A DNA stretch of 64,000 bases from Fodinicola feengrottensis (GTDB lineage Bacteria > Actinomycetota > Actinomycetes > Mycobacteriales > HKI-0501), in the NCBI RefSeq assembly GCF_010993775.1, contig NZ_WOTO01000030.1, forward strand, positions 1 to 64,000, written 5' to 3'. The notes beneath the pieces were generated by a model. That model was not told the origin of the DNA, searched no databases, and saw nothing but the letters and a program-made list of their open reading frames with translations. Positions 17,920 to 27,629 of this stretch are shown here, piece after piece. The translations under genes were made by a program, and so were the position numbers. The first letter of the stretch is position 1; the number at the start of each line of letters is the position of its first letter.

Positions 17920-18824
17920 ATGATTTCTCCCGTACTGCCGGCAATGGTCGGCGGACTCAAGGCGTATTGGACGCAGGCGCGGCCAGGAATGCAGTGGCGT
18001 ACGTCGTTGGTGCCCTCCTGATTGGTGTGGGCCTCGCGCACGGTGTCGTCTGGTTGATTGTCGGCGGTTCCGCTGTCGGTCCGCTGTCGATCCGCAAACC
18101 CACCACTTTCGGGATTTCCTTTGGGATCACGGTGATCGGCTTGACCTGGGTGTCCCAGTTTCTCGCGTTGGGGCAGCGAACTCGGCGCATCACGTTGACC
18201 GTGCTGGCGGCCACCTGCGCGCTGGAGGTGTTCTGGGTCAGCCTGCAACACGCCCGCGGTGTCATGTCGCATTTCAACAACGCCACCCCGCTGGACAGCG
18301 ATATGTTCAAGGCCGCCGGAGCGACAATCGCTTGCACGGTTGTGGTCATCGCATTCTTCGCTTTCCGCGCGTACGCCACCTGCACGGCGCCACCCGCGAT
18401 GGCCCTCGCGATCCGGATCGGCGTCAGCATCCTGCTGGTGTCGATGGCGGCCGGAGTGTGGATGATCGTCCGCGGTTCCGCCTTCGACCTCGACCCGGAC
18501 ACCGTGGGATCCGCCGGCAGCATCAAACTCGTACACGCGGTGGGAATGCACGCCGTCCAAATTCTGCCAGCCCTCGCGTGGGTGTCGTCCTTTGGTTCCT
18601 CTTCCGAGCGTACGCGCCGAAACCTGGTTGCCGTCGCGGGCGGCGGCTACGCGCTGATGGTGGGTTTGTTGGCTGTACTAGCGCTACTGGGCACCGCCTT
18701 CACCGCGGCTGGTTTCGTCGGCGCGGCGGCCGAGGTCGTGGCGGTGGGATGCCTGATTTTCGCTTGGACGGCCGCCATTATCAGCCTCCGCCGGCACCGC
18801 GTGGCGGTCCCGTTGAGGTCATAG
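17920..18824 (+). CDS. Polytopic membrane protein of unknown function, one frameshift
   Basis: ATG at 17920 after AGGAGG; MISPVLPAMVGGLKAYW is followed by a shift near 17985 into a frame with about seven to eight hydrophobic helices (YVVGALLIGVGLAHGVVWLIVGG, FGITVIGLTWVSQFLALG and others). Histidines lie in HAVGMHAVQILPALAW and SLQHARGVMSHFNN, reminiscent of haem-binding membrane proteins, but I cannot name a family. About 300 aa. Divergent from the two-component genes and ends with a 6-base convergent overlap with the SARP gene. Confidence 0.7.
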
Positions 18825-21600
18825 GTGAATTCCGTAGCAGACCAGGTCGTGCATCGCTTTTCGGGCTGTTTCGGCGCCCCAGAGTTCGCCGGTCTCGTCC
18901 GCCAGGGACAGCCCGGCCTGCAGGGTCGTACGTGCCTCATCGCGGCGTCCGGAGCGCAGGTGGACGAGCCCGAGACCGACCAGGGGCGAGCGACTCGCCA
19001 CCGCGGTCGGCGCGAGCCAGCACCACTTCCAGGGCCTGTCGGAAGTGTTTCTCTGCTTCGGCAACCCGTCCCAGGTGGACGAGCGCGAAGCCGCAGCCAA
19101 CCAGGCCGAGTGTCGCACCCCAGGCATCGCCGGCCCGGTCCGCGAGCGCGATGGCCCGCTCGAATTCCTGCAGTGCCGCGTGCTGCCCGCCGGTGCCCAG
19201 AAATGCCCGTCCCCCAACCCCACCAACGCGCGGCTTTCGCCGGACAGGTCCGCGATCGTACGGTAAAGATCCGCGGACCGTCGGTGGTGGGTCAAGGCGT
19301 CGGCGTGCGAGCCCGCGCTGGAGAGCACAAAGCCCAGTTGTTTGTTGTGAGTTTTGGCCTCACCCAGCAGATCCTTGGACTTTCGGTCCAGATCCAGGGC
19401 TTGGTAATGCACTTCGACGCCGTCGTGGAAACGTCCGAGCCGCAGGTAGGCGACGCCGAGGTTTTTCAACGTTTCGGCCTCCGCGACTCGATCATGGATC
19501 TCCCGGGCGCTGGTCAATGCCTTTTCGTGAGTCTCCAACCAATCCAGCAGATGGCCGCGGGTGAGGAAATGCCGCCAGAGACACTGCGCGAGCCGCCAGG
19601 TGGTCGAGTGCCAGCCCCGTTCGGCCGCCACCGACACGGCGGTGGTGAGGTTCGAACGCTCAGTTTCCAGCCAGTCAGAGGAGTCCGGCATTTCCGGTAG
19701 CGTCGCCGACCTGTTCAGCGGCGCGAACTGCCGGCGGCCCGGCTCGACAACGGTGGCCGCGAAATCTGCGGCCTGCAAGTAATAGTCGACGATTCGTCGC
19801 AAGGCGGCAGTCCGCTCGGCGGATGGGTCCTGCGCCGCCGCGGTGGTGACGGCATGCCGGCGTACCAGCGCGTGGAACCGATAGCGGCCCTGCCGTGGTT
19901 GCTCGATCAAATGTACGTCGAACAGCCGCTCCAACAAGTCCTCGGCGGTCCGCGGTGTCAGGTCGGCGAGCGCGGCCGCCGCGTACGCGTCTATTTCGAG
20001 CCCGGGAAACACACCCAGCAACCGGAAAAATCGTCGCTGATCCATCGACAGTTGTTCGTACGAGAGCGCGAAAGCCGCCTCCACACTCCGGTCGCCGACG
20101 GACAGTTCGTCGAGCCCGGACCGCTCTCGTCGCGCAGCCGCTCGGCCAGATAGGCCGCACTCCAGGCCGGTCGGTCGCGTAGTCGGGAGGCGGCAATCCT
20201 TACGGCTAAAGGAAGATAGCCGCAGAGCCGGGCGATTTCCTCAACCGCGTCCCGCTGGCCGGCAACCCGCTGATCGCCGACGATTTTGGTGATCAAGTCA
20301 TCGGCCTGGTCCAGCGGCAGCACGTCCAGACACCGCCGCCGGGCGCCTTCCAGGCTGGTCAGCCGGGCCCGGCTGGTGACTATCGCGAGGCAGCCGTGCC
20401 GTGCCGGCCGGCAGCAGCGGCCGGATCTGCTCGGCGCTGCTGGCATCATCCAGCACCACCAACGCGCGATGCCCGGACGACCAGCGCCGCCAGAGGTCCA
20501 GGTCCAGGCAGCCAGCCAGGTCCACCGGCGTCCGGCCGGTTTTGATGCCCAGCCCGGAAAGCAGCCGCAGCAGAGCATCGTGCGGCGACAGTGGATCAGC
20601 GTTTCCCTGCAAGTCGACGAAAAGTTGGGCGTCTGGATAGTGGGGCGCGAGCCGGTGCGCGACATGGACGGCGAGCGTTGTCTTGCCGACGCCAGCCATC
20701 CCGTCCCAGGCCCAGACCGCGGTCGCAGGTGCCGCGAGCGAGTCGATTTCGCTCGTACGACCAGTGAAATCCTCCACATCCCTGGGCAGCGTGAAACGCG
20801 TCAGCCGTGGCGTGGCCTGGTTGCGCAGATGTCCCGGCACGACTCGCTGCCGCAGCACTCTGAGCTGCGCCTCCCGCAGCTGGCCGTCCGGCTCGATGCC
20901 GAGTTCGTCGTGTAACCGGCGGCGAATCTCGGCATACCGCGCGAGCGCCGCGGTGGCTTCGCCGGAGCCGGCGAGGCAAATCACCAGTCGCGCCGCCAAT
21001 CCCTCGTTCAGCGGTTCGGCATCGGCCAGCTCCAGCAGCATCGGCACGACCCGCTGATAGTCGCCCAACACGTCGGCCAGGTCGGCGCGGGCGAGGGCTA
21101 TCCGCAACCGACGCCGGTCCAGCACGTTGACCGCCGGGAGGTCACGCACTGACTCCGGAAGGTCACCAAGAGTCGGCCCGCGCCAACAGGCCAATGCCTG
21201 GTCGTACCCATCGGCGGCAGCGGCCGGATCGTCGCTGGCCAGCGCCCGATCAGCCAGTTCGGTGAAACGCAGCACATCCAGTTGGGCCGCGTCGGCCCGG
21301 AGCAGATATCCCGATCCCGTCGAGGCGATCAGCTCAGTGGAGTCGTTGCTAGCCACCGATTCGAGTGCTTTCCGTAACCGATGCATATATGTGTAGAGAA
21401 GATCCTGGGCGCCAGCCGGTTGTTTGGGGCCCCACAACGCTTCGGCGAGGTCGTGATGGCCGACCGAGTGGTTCGGCTGGACGGCGAGCAGGCCGAGCAG
21501 CGACCGACCGCTGTTTGGGCGCGCGTACGAGCAGCGGCCCGCCGCCGGCCTGTAGCGCTAACGGCCCCAACGCCTCGATTCTGAGACCGGAAACAGTCAT
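18819..21600 (-). CDS. AfsR/SARP family transcriptional regulator (BTAD + NB-ARC + TPR), several frameshifts
   Basis: Large regulator of about 925 aa. Order: N-terminal winged helix (LRIEALGPLALQAGG; TYMHRLRKALE), bacterial transcriptional activation domain (RADLADVLGDYQRVVPMLLEL through LRRQR), NB-ARC ATPase with P-loop GMAGVGKTTLAVHVAHR and Walker B RALVVLDDA, an HTH-like region GYLPLAVRIAASRLRD, then TPR repeats (LGVAYLRLGRFHDGVEVHYQAL and others). Frames change near 21440, 20400, 20110, 19200 and 19000. AfsR-type proteins control secondary metabolism after phosphorylation by AfsK. No biosynthetic cluster is visible next to it, so the target is unknown. Confidence 0.88.
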
Positions 21601-21672
21601 GGTCCGGATTACATCAGAAATCCATTACCGAAAGAAGGGACAAACGTTCTTTCGGCTCTCTTTCGCCATGGT

Positions 21673-23781
21673 CTACGGCCACACGATCTCGCCGCGACCG
21701 TGAATGGGGACACCGCTGGGTGGCAGAACTGTTACGTCGCCGGACGAGCGCAGGAGCCCGGACCCGTCCTCGCGTACGGTCAGAACCTGGCTCTGGAAAG
21801 CGCCACCGCCGCCCACTCGCAGCTCCCCGGCACGGCCAGGCTGAACTCCGAGCAGCCGCAGATAAGCCAGCAGAGGTTGGGCATGGCTGTGCATGTTGCC
21901 GACCGGCCAAGCCTGCATGGCGACGCCGAGATGCGGCAGTTTCCAGGTCTGCCCGGGCCGTCCGGACTCCGGCGACATGTAGGCGTCCGGTCCGGACAGG
22001 GTCCCTTCCCAAATATCGGGATAGGCCGCGGAATGCGCGGACAACGTCATGCGCCGCCACTCATCCCAGCCCAGCTCGGGGTCGATCGTGGCCGCCGCCC
22101 ACACCAGGGTCGCGTTGATGGAAGCCCAGATTCCGCCGCGCTCGCCGATCGGCGACGGCCATTGCAGGCGCGCTCCGAGCGGCGAGTTCCGCCGGCACAG
22201 CTTGTCGATGGTGGCCAGCAGTGCGACCGCCTGGTCAGGATCGGCGGCACCGCTCAGAATGGCCCAGGGCTGCGCTTCCAGCCAGAGAACGTCGTCACCG
22301 ACCGGTTCCGCGTCCGGCCCGTACGCCCGGCGAAACCATCGCCCATTCCACTCTCCGGCGACCAGCTCGCGGAGTCTTTCCCCGATTTTCCGGGCTTCGG
22401 AAGCTGTTTCAGCATCGCCGAGACGCGCGGCGAGCGCGGCGTAAACGGGCAGCACCCACGCGGCCATCGCGGAGTTCAGCACCGACTCGCCGCGCTCGAT
22501 CATCGCCGCCCGGTCGCCGCCGACCTCGTCCAGCACCAGGTCGTTCCAGTCGGCGTTGCGGATCCGTACGTGCCCGTGCGCTCCGGTTCCGACCACGTCG
22601 ACGAAATACCGAAACTGTCGGCGCAGATGTTCGCCCAACGGTACCGGCGAGGCTTTCGACGCCGGATGGAATGGGGCCGGCTCGGCGAAAGCGGCGAGAT
22701 CCCCGGTCGCCGCCGCGTATTCGGCGGCCAGCCACAGCGCCCACAAATTCTGGTCGGAGGGCTGGAAAAGCTCCCGGCGAGGCTGTTTGTGGCCATCCAG
22801 CGCGTAGGGCACGTCCCCGTCTGGATTGGCCCAAGCGCAGGTATTGCGCAGAACCGACAACGCCAGGTCGGGTTCGGTGTAGACCAGCGGCAAGGCGTGT
22901 TGGAGCGGATCGCGGGCAGCGCCGGTGAAACCATGCCGATACGAATACGCCGAGCCCTGGTTCAGCAGGTGACCGCCGAGCACGCCATCGGCGCACACCC
23001 CCGGACAGCAGTGCCGCGTGCCATGGAATTTCCCGCGCTGCCTGGGAAGCCCGAGCGGCGGCGGCCCGCGGAAGTCGCCGGGCAAGCGCGGTGAAACTCG
23101 ACGAATAGATGGTAGCTGGATCGACCTCGCCCGTTTCGTCGAGACCGCAACGAAACCACGTCGTCTGGGCGGCGCCTGGCGCTAGCTCAAGATCTACCGA
23201 GACGGCCAGCAAACCCTCTCGTCCGTAGGTCCGCGGACCGTCGAAAGCAGCAAGAGTGACCACAGCGCCGGCAAAGTCACCCCGTTTGGCACGCGCCCCG
23301 AATTCCAGGTCCACGCGATGCTGTCGTACGTCCCATTCCTCGCGCAGAGTCCACCGCTGGGTCGCGTTCGTGCGGTTGGTGACCTCGACCCTGATCAGCA
23401 CCCACGGTTGCTCACCTTCGGGGCACAGCACGGTCCGCTCGAGGGTAGCCGCCGAGGTTTGCGCTCGTACCCGAGAAAACGTCGGGCCGAAGAACACCTC
23501 GGTGTGACATTCTCGTCGGTGTTCAGGACATCTGCGAGTCGGCTGACTCCGGTGCCGGCTGGGAACGGCTCGGTGAGCCAGTCCAGCCCGGTGTGCTCAT
23601 CCCACAGCCCGCTGCGGCCGAAATTGTCCGCTACCAGGGTGATCCGGCGGTTGCCGACCTGGATCCAGCGCCGGTGAGTGGGCGGGTCCAACGTCGGGTC
23701 CCAGGCCGCCGCGGCGGGGTCGGCGGTGTACTGGAAGGCCGGCACCCCATTGATCGTGGTCCACTCACCGAACGCGCTCAA
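21673..23781 (-). CDS. GH94-like glycoside phosphorylase/hydrolase (GH36-type domain), frameshifted
   Basis: About 700 aa. N-terminal beta-sandwich (MSAFGEWTTINGVPAFQYT; TLVADNFGRSGLWDEHTGLDW; LIRVEVTNRTNATQRWTL), then an (alpha/alpha)6 barrel with GSAYSYRHGFTGAARD, RNTCAWANPDGDVPYA, and RNADWNDLVLDE, where the Asp corresponds to the general acid of GH94 phosphorylases. C-terminal cap ends VPIHGRGEIVWP. Shifts near 23480 and 23080. The family covers cellobiose and chitobiose phosphorylases; the exact sugar cannot be inferred. Divergent from a TetR gene that probably represses it. Confidence 0.78.
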
Positions 23782-23802
23782 CCCTGCTCCTCAACGGCAG
23801 TT

Positions 23803-23844
23803 CACCTACCGTCTTATAGGTAAGTGAATGTGCTAGGTTTAGCA
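23803..23844. promoter_or_regulatory. Two candidate operators between GH94-like and tetR genes
   Basis: A 24-base imperfect inverted repeat at 23803-23826 with inner arms TACC-N8-GGTA, and a perfect dyad TGCTA-N4-TAGCA at 23831-23844 that ends two bases before the tetR GTG. The second would block a leaderless transcript start. Confidence 0.5.
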
Positions 23845-23846
23845 TC

Positions 23847-24464
23847 GTGAGCCAACCGACACAACCCACCAGTCGACGCGAACGCGCCGAGCGGCGGCGC
23901 GCGGAGATCATCGCGGTGGCCACTGAACTGTTTGGTCAGACCGGTTATCGAGGCACCGCGATAGCCGAGGTGGCCATTCGTGCGGGCCTCACCCTCCCCG
24001 GCTTGTTGCATCATTTCGGGAGCAAAGAGGCTCTTCTGCTGGCGGTGATCGAGCAACGGGACGCGGACAGCGAGGCGTACGCGACCGAGTTGCTTGGCCG
24101 GGAGGGGCAGCTGCGGCTGCCGAGCATCCCGGATTTCGCCGGGAGGAATAAGGAAAGACCAGGGCTCGCGAAGCTCTTTACCGTCCTGGTGGCCGAAAGC
24201 CTGGAACCCAACGCACCCGGCCATGAGCATTTCGTCGATCGCTATCGGGCCTTGCGGGCGATCGTCGCGGACATGATCATCGCGGGCCAGCAGGACGGGC
24301 GGGTCCGCAAGGACATCGTGCCCAAGCTGAAGGCGGCCGAGATCCTCGCGACGCTGGATGGCCTGCAGACCCAGTGGCTGCTCGATCCCGACGAGGTGGA
24401 CATCGTGGAAAGTGCCTCCGCCTACGCGGAAAACCTGGAACGAGACCTCACCGCCGGCCTTTGA
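23847..24464 (+). CDS. TetR family transcriptional regulator
   Basis: Intact 205-aa protein. HTH: RRAEIIAVATELFGQTGYRG, TAIAEVAIRAGLTLPGLLHHFGSKEALL. Ligand domain follows with FTVLVAESLEPNAPGHEHF and LDGLQTQWLLDPDEVD, typical of the C-terminal domain of sugar-metabolism-associated TetR proteins. GTG start. Divergent from the GH94-like enzyme with dyad operators between. Confidence 0.93.
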   Translation: MSQPTQPTSRRERAERRRAEIIAVATELFGQTGYRGTAIAEVAIRAGLTLPGLLHHFGSKEALLLAVIEQRDADSEAYATELLGREGQLRLPSIPDFAGRNKERPGLAKLFTVLVAESLEPNAPGHEHFVDRYRALRAIVADMIIAGQQDGRVRKDIVPKLKAAEILATLDGLQTQWLLDPDEVDIVESASAYAENLERDLTAGL

Positions 24465-24505
24465 ATGCCGATACCCCCCCGCTGAATCCAGCCCCATGTC
24501 TCATC

Positions 24506-24561
24506 GAGTGCGGCACAATGTCCCGCACTCGACATCGAATGCGGGACATTGTGCCGCACTC
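24506..24561. repeat. Strong intergenic palindrome (22-bp perfect stem)
   Basis: 24506-24527 pairs perfectly with 24540-24561 around a 12-base loop, located between the convergent tetR and DHFR-like genes. Each arm is itself quasi-palindromic around ACAnTGT and resembles the TetR dyad at 57136-57152. It may act as a bidirectional terminator, but no T-run follows; binding-site function is an alternative. Confidence 0.75.
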
Positions 24562-24594
24562 AACGCCCAAGCCCAGCGTCGATGCGGATTTTCG

Positions 24595-25143
24595 CTATTT
24601 GGTCGGGCGGTACGTGGCGATGATGACGCCGCTGCTGGTGGGCTGAGCCTTGGCCAAGCTGAACTTGGTCAGCGCGGAATCGTCGGCGAAGAGGCGCTGT
24701 CGGCCGCCGCCGGCCACCACCGGGCTGATCATCAGGGTGAGCTCGTCGATCAGGTCAGCGGCGATCAGTGATCGTACGAGCGTCGGGCTGCCGGCGGTGC
24801 CGATCGTGCCGCCGTCCTGCGCTCGCAGCTCGGCGACGAAGTCCGTGACCGAGCCCTCGATCAGGGTGCTCTTCGACCACTGGTCGACCGAGTCGAGGGT
24901 GCTGGAGGCAACATACTTCTGGGTGCTGTTGATCCAGCTGGCGAAGGGTTCGTCGGTCGAGGTCGGCCAGTAGTAGCCGGCCCATTCGGTGAAGGTCACC
25001 CGGCCGAGCAGGACGGCGTCCTGCTCGGCGAGCAAGGCGTTCAACGCCACGCCCATCTCCTCGTCGAAGCTGAACTGCCACTCGTTGGGAGCCTGGACCA
25101 CGCCGTCGATCGAGCTGAACAGTCCCGCGGTTACTTTGCGCAT
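24595..25143 (-). CDS. Dihydrofolate reductase family protein (RibD C-terminal domain)
   Basis: Intact 182-aa protein: MRKVTAGLFSSIDGVVQAP, NALLAEQDAVLLGRVTFTEW, the NADPH-site GTIGTAGSPTLVRSLI and LIDELTLMISPVVAGGGRQRLF. This family is related to RibD reductase and DHFR but usually of unknown substrate. The ATG at 25143 has GGAAGG upstream at the edge of a palindromic element (25156-25323), so its leader was supplied or changed by that element. Confidence 0.93.
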   Translation of the reverse strand: MRKVTAGLFSSIDGVVQAPNEWQFSFDEEMGVALNALLAEQDAVLLGRVTFTEWAGYYWPTSTDEPFASWINSTQKYVASSTLDSVDQWSKSTLIEGSVTDFVAELRAQDGGTIGTAGSPTLVRSLIAADLIDELTLMISPVVAGGGRQRLFADDSALTKFSLAKAQPTSSGVIIATYRPTK

Positions 25144-25155
25144 GGTGAAGCCTTC

Positions 25156-25323
25156 CTAGTGTCCTGCGTTCGAAGTTCGTTGCTTTATTCGGTGATCCAG
25201 ACGGTGGCCTGAGTGCGCCGGAGGATCGCCCTCATACTGGTGCGTATGTGGGCGATTCTCCGGTGCTCTCAGACGCCGTCTGGGCGCCGGAGAAAGTAAT
25301 GAACTTCGGGCGCAGGACACTAG
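25156..25323. mobile_element. MITE-like palindromic element 1 with CTAG ends
   Basis: A 168-base imperfect palindrome. The ends are CTAGTGTCCTGCG and its complement CGCAGGACACTAG, and symmetry continues to a 6-base centre near 25240 (CATAC-N6-GTATG). No ORF inside. Both ends carry CTAG, which could be a duplicated target. It lies between the stop codon of the questin-oxidase-like gene, whose TAG is part of the terminal CTAG, and the start of the DHFR-like gene 12 bases beyond the other end. Confidence 0.7.
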
Positions 25324-26385
25324 GTCGGGTCGATCAGGTGGGCGGCGTGCTGTGCCGCGGTGAGAGCAGCCGGGTCGCCAGTGCGCTGATAGACCTCGAC
25401 TGCGGTGTCGGTGAACTTCAGGACGTGCTCGTCGCCGTGTCGGGCGGCCGTCGCGAGGGCGTCGCCGATCGGGTCGGGCCCGGTCAGCTTGTCCCGTACG
25501 GGATCGATCGCGTCGAGCGGGGCGTAACAGGCGGTGATGGCAGCGGCGGCCGTCCATGCCGCGGTGAAGCTCTGCGGCCAGAGTGATTCCGGCAGCGCCG
25601 GCAGGGTATGGCGTACGGCGTTGGGCGCGGTCGCGGTGTGGACGAGCAGCACCGGGCTCGCGGCGCCATGCAGTTGGTAACGGACGGTAGCTACGTCCAC
25701 GAGGTCGGCAAGGCCGGCTGGTACGTCGGCGGGAGTGGCCGGCGGGCACAGGCCGCGCAGCGTTTGCGGCCAGCTGGGCAGCTGGGCGAGACGGCCCAGC
25801 CGGTACGCGACGAATCCGCTCTGGTCCGCGAGCCGCGGCACCGCGAGGAAGGTTGCCGCCGCCGACAACTGGCCGGCCGGCTCGCCGCCGCTGGGCAGCG
25901 GCTGGAACCTCGCGGCCCAAAACGCGAGGCCGTGGCCGAGTTCGGCGATGGCCGGCTCGGTCTGCTCGCCGGCCAGCAGCGTACGTACGGACGGCATGCC
26001 CGACCCGGATCACGCCGTGGCTGGAGCCGGCGACGATGCCGGGCAGCAGCCGCGGCCACCAGGTCGCCAGCACGTCCCGCCAGGGCCGCTCGGCGAGCTC
26101 ACCGGTGAAATACGTGGTCCAGTCGCCGAGCCGGGACCGGCCGGTCCCGAGGGCACTGGACCAGGAGGTGATCGGCGTACGAGCCGTCGGAAGGTCCATA
26201 AGGCGCCGTACGTAACGATCAACCCAGCGATCGACGTTGACCTGGAGCCCGCGCCGGCAGATGACCTCCAGCGCCATCGGCGCGTGGTTCGTCAGGCCGT
26301 GGTCGCCGCGTTCGTCGCCGCCGAACTCCGGCCCCCACCGATGCAGTCGCTGGTACGCCTCGCTGAGAGTCGCCGCAGATGTCAT
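25320..26385 (-). CDS. Questin oxidase family protein, one frameshift
   Basis: N-terminal part: LTNHAPMALEVICRRGL, WVDRYVRRLMDLPTA, and WRDVLATWWPRLLPGIVAGSSHGVIRVGHAVRT; after a shift near 25990 it continues with LLAGEQTEPAIAELGHGLAFWAARF, VHTATAPNAVRHTLPAL and HGDEHVLKFTDTAVE. These match the questin-oxidase-like (DUF4243) pattern with several conserved His. Fungal relatives perform Baeyer-Villiger-type cleavage of anthraquinones; bacterial substrates are unknown. About 355 aa. Its stop TAG is part of MITE-like element 1. Divergent from an ArsR regulator. Confidence 0.78.
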
Positions 26386-26422
26386 GGCGACGAGTCTGAA
26401 CTGCGCCGATCTGCGCCACCAC

Positions 26423-26442
26423 GATTAGATCCTCGCCTAATC
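26423..26442. promoter_or_regulatory. Candidate ArsR operator
   Basis: Perfect dyad GATTAG-N8-CTAATC immediately before the arsR-like start (26451) and facing the divergent questin-oxidase-like gene. The paralogous regulator at 37688-38678 has a similar TTAG/CTAA dyad in its intergenic region. Confidence 0.6.
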
Positions 26443-26450
26443 TCAAGGCC

Positions 26451-27452
26451 GTGATCTCCCTGCATCTCGGCGTCGAGGACCTCGGTCGGGTCCGGTTCGC
26501 GCTGTCGCCGACCTGGGAGGCGGTCACCAGCCTGCGCACGCTGTCCGTAGGTGCGAACCTGGGTGTCCACGGATGGTGGCTACGGACCGTACGACCGGCC
26601 GTCGGCCAGCTCGACTTGCGGCTGCTGACCGCGATCGTGCGCCCACGCGGCTACCTGCCCGACTTCCTGCAACCGCTGCCGCCGCGTCGGGCCCCCAGTT
26701 TCGAGGCCGGGCTGGCGTTGATCGCGGCCACCGACCCGGAACTCGTCGCGACCGAGTTGGCGCACCTCGCCCAGCACCGCGTCGCGCAGGAAGGGCCTGG
26801 TCGGGCGGCCCGCGTGGAGTTGCTCCAGGAACTGGTCGCCGATCCGGCGGCCGGTTTGGTACGGATTGTCGCCGAACTGCGCCGCTACTGGACGGTGGCG
26901 CTGGCCCCGTACTGGCCACGCGTAAGGGCGTTGCTGGAAGCGGACCTCATCTACCGGCTCGACCAGTTGGCCATCGGTGGTGTGCACCAGATGCTCGACA
27001 CGCTGCACCCCCTGATCAGCATCCACGGCGACACCCTGCGTGTGGTGAAGTACTACGACGGGCACGCTGACCTGCGACAACGTGGCCTGTTGCTGATACC
27101 GTGCGCGTTCGCGTGGCCAGACGCGATCGTGCGTACGGCCGACCCGCAGCCCGCGCTGAGCTACTCGCCGCGGGGCCTCGGCCGGCTCTGGGAAACGCCC
27201 CGCGCCCGGCGCGGCTCACCGCTCGCGGGCGTGATCGGCCGGACCCGCGCGGTCCTGCTCGCCCAGCTTGACCTGCCGATGACGACCACTCAGCTGGCCG
27301 CCCAGTTCAGCCTCAGCGCCCCGACCTTGAACGTGCACCTCAAGGCACTGCAAGCCGCTGGCCTGCTCACCTCCCACCGGGACGGGCGCGCGGTCCGCTA
27401 TACCCGTACTGACCTGGGCGAACGCCTTCTGACCGGCACTGAGGTCGGCTAG
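26451..27452 (+). CDS. ArsR-type regulator with N-terminal DUF5937-like domain
   Basis: Intact 333-aa protein. The N-terminal 240 residues (LGVEDLGRVRFALSPTWEAVTSL, ELRRYWTVALAPYWPRVRALLEADL, LLLIPCAFAWPDAI) are a DUF5937-like domain; the C-terminus is a winged helix (TTTQLAAQFSLSAPTLNVHLKALQAAGLLTSHRDG). Divergent from the questin-oxidase-like gene. The TAG stop lies in the terminal CTAG of the second palindromic element. Paralogous to the gene at 37688-38678. Confidence 0.92.
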   Translation: MISLHLGVEDLGRVRFALSPTWEAVTSLRTLSVGANLGVHGWWLRTVRPAVGQLDLRLLTAIVRPRGYLPDFLQPLPPRRAPSFEAGLALIAATDPELVATELAHLAQHRVAQEGPGRAARVELLQELVADPAAGLVRIVAELRRYWTVALAPYWPRVRALLEADLIYRLDQLAIGGVHQMLDTLHPLISIHGDTLRVVKYYDGHADLRQRGLLLIPCAFAWPDAIVRTADPQPALSYSPRGLGRLWETPRARRGSPLAGVIGRTRAVLLAQLDLPMTTTQLAAQFSLSAPTLNVHLKALQAAGLLTSHRDGRAVRYTRTDLGERLLTGTEVG

Positions 27453-27612
27453 TACTGCAGGGCTACTCATGGGGATGAGAGTCGAGATCCAAGTGCCGTC
27501 TGGTGGTGCGGCGGGGCCGCCCTGCGTGGCAGCGCCACGTGGGCGGTTTCGCCGTGCCGTCAGGCGGCGCTTGGGCTCGGCTATCGCCGCTTGAGTAGCC
27601 CTGTAGTACTAG
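27449..27612. mobile_element. MITE-like palindromic element 2 with CTAG ends
   Basis: A 164-base element with terminal inverted repeats of 21 bases (27449-27469 and 27592-27612, one mismatch), starting CTAGTACTGCAGGGC. The interior is also an imperfect palindrome. Non-coding. As with element 1, one end contains the TAG stop of the upstream co-directional gene and the other lies 17 bases before the start of the downstream gene (dgt). Confidence 0.72.
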
Positions 27613-27629
27613 CGCAATACGCTGGCGCA

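Noticed and set aside
24506..24561. Standard rho-independent terminator
   Set aside because: The stem is strong, but neither side has a T-run, and the arms have internal dyad symmetry; reported as a palindrome instead.
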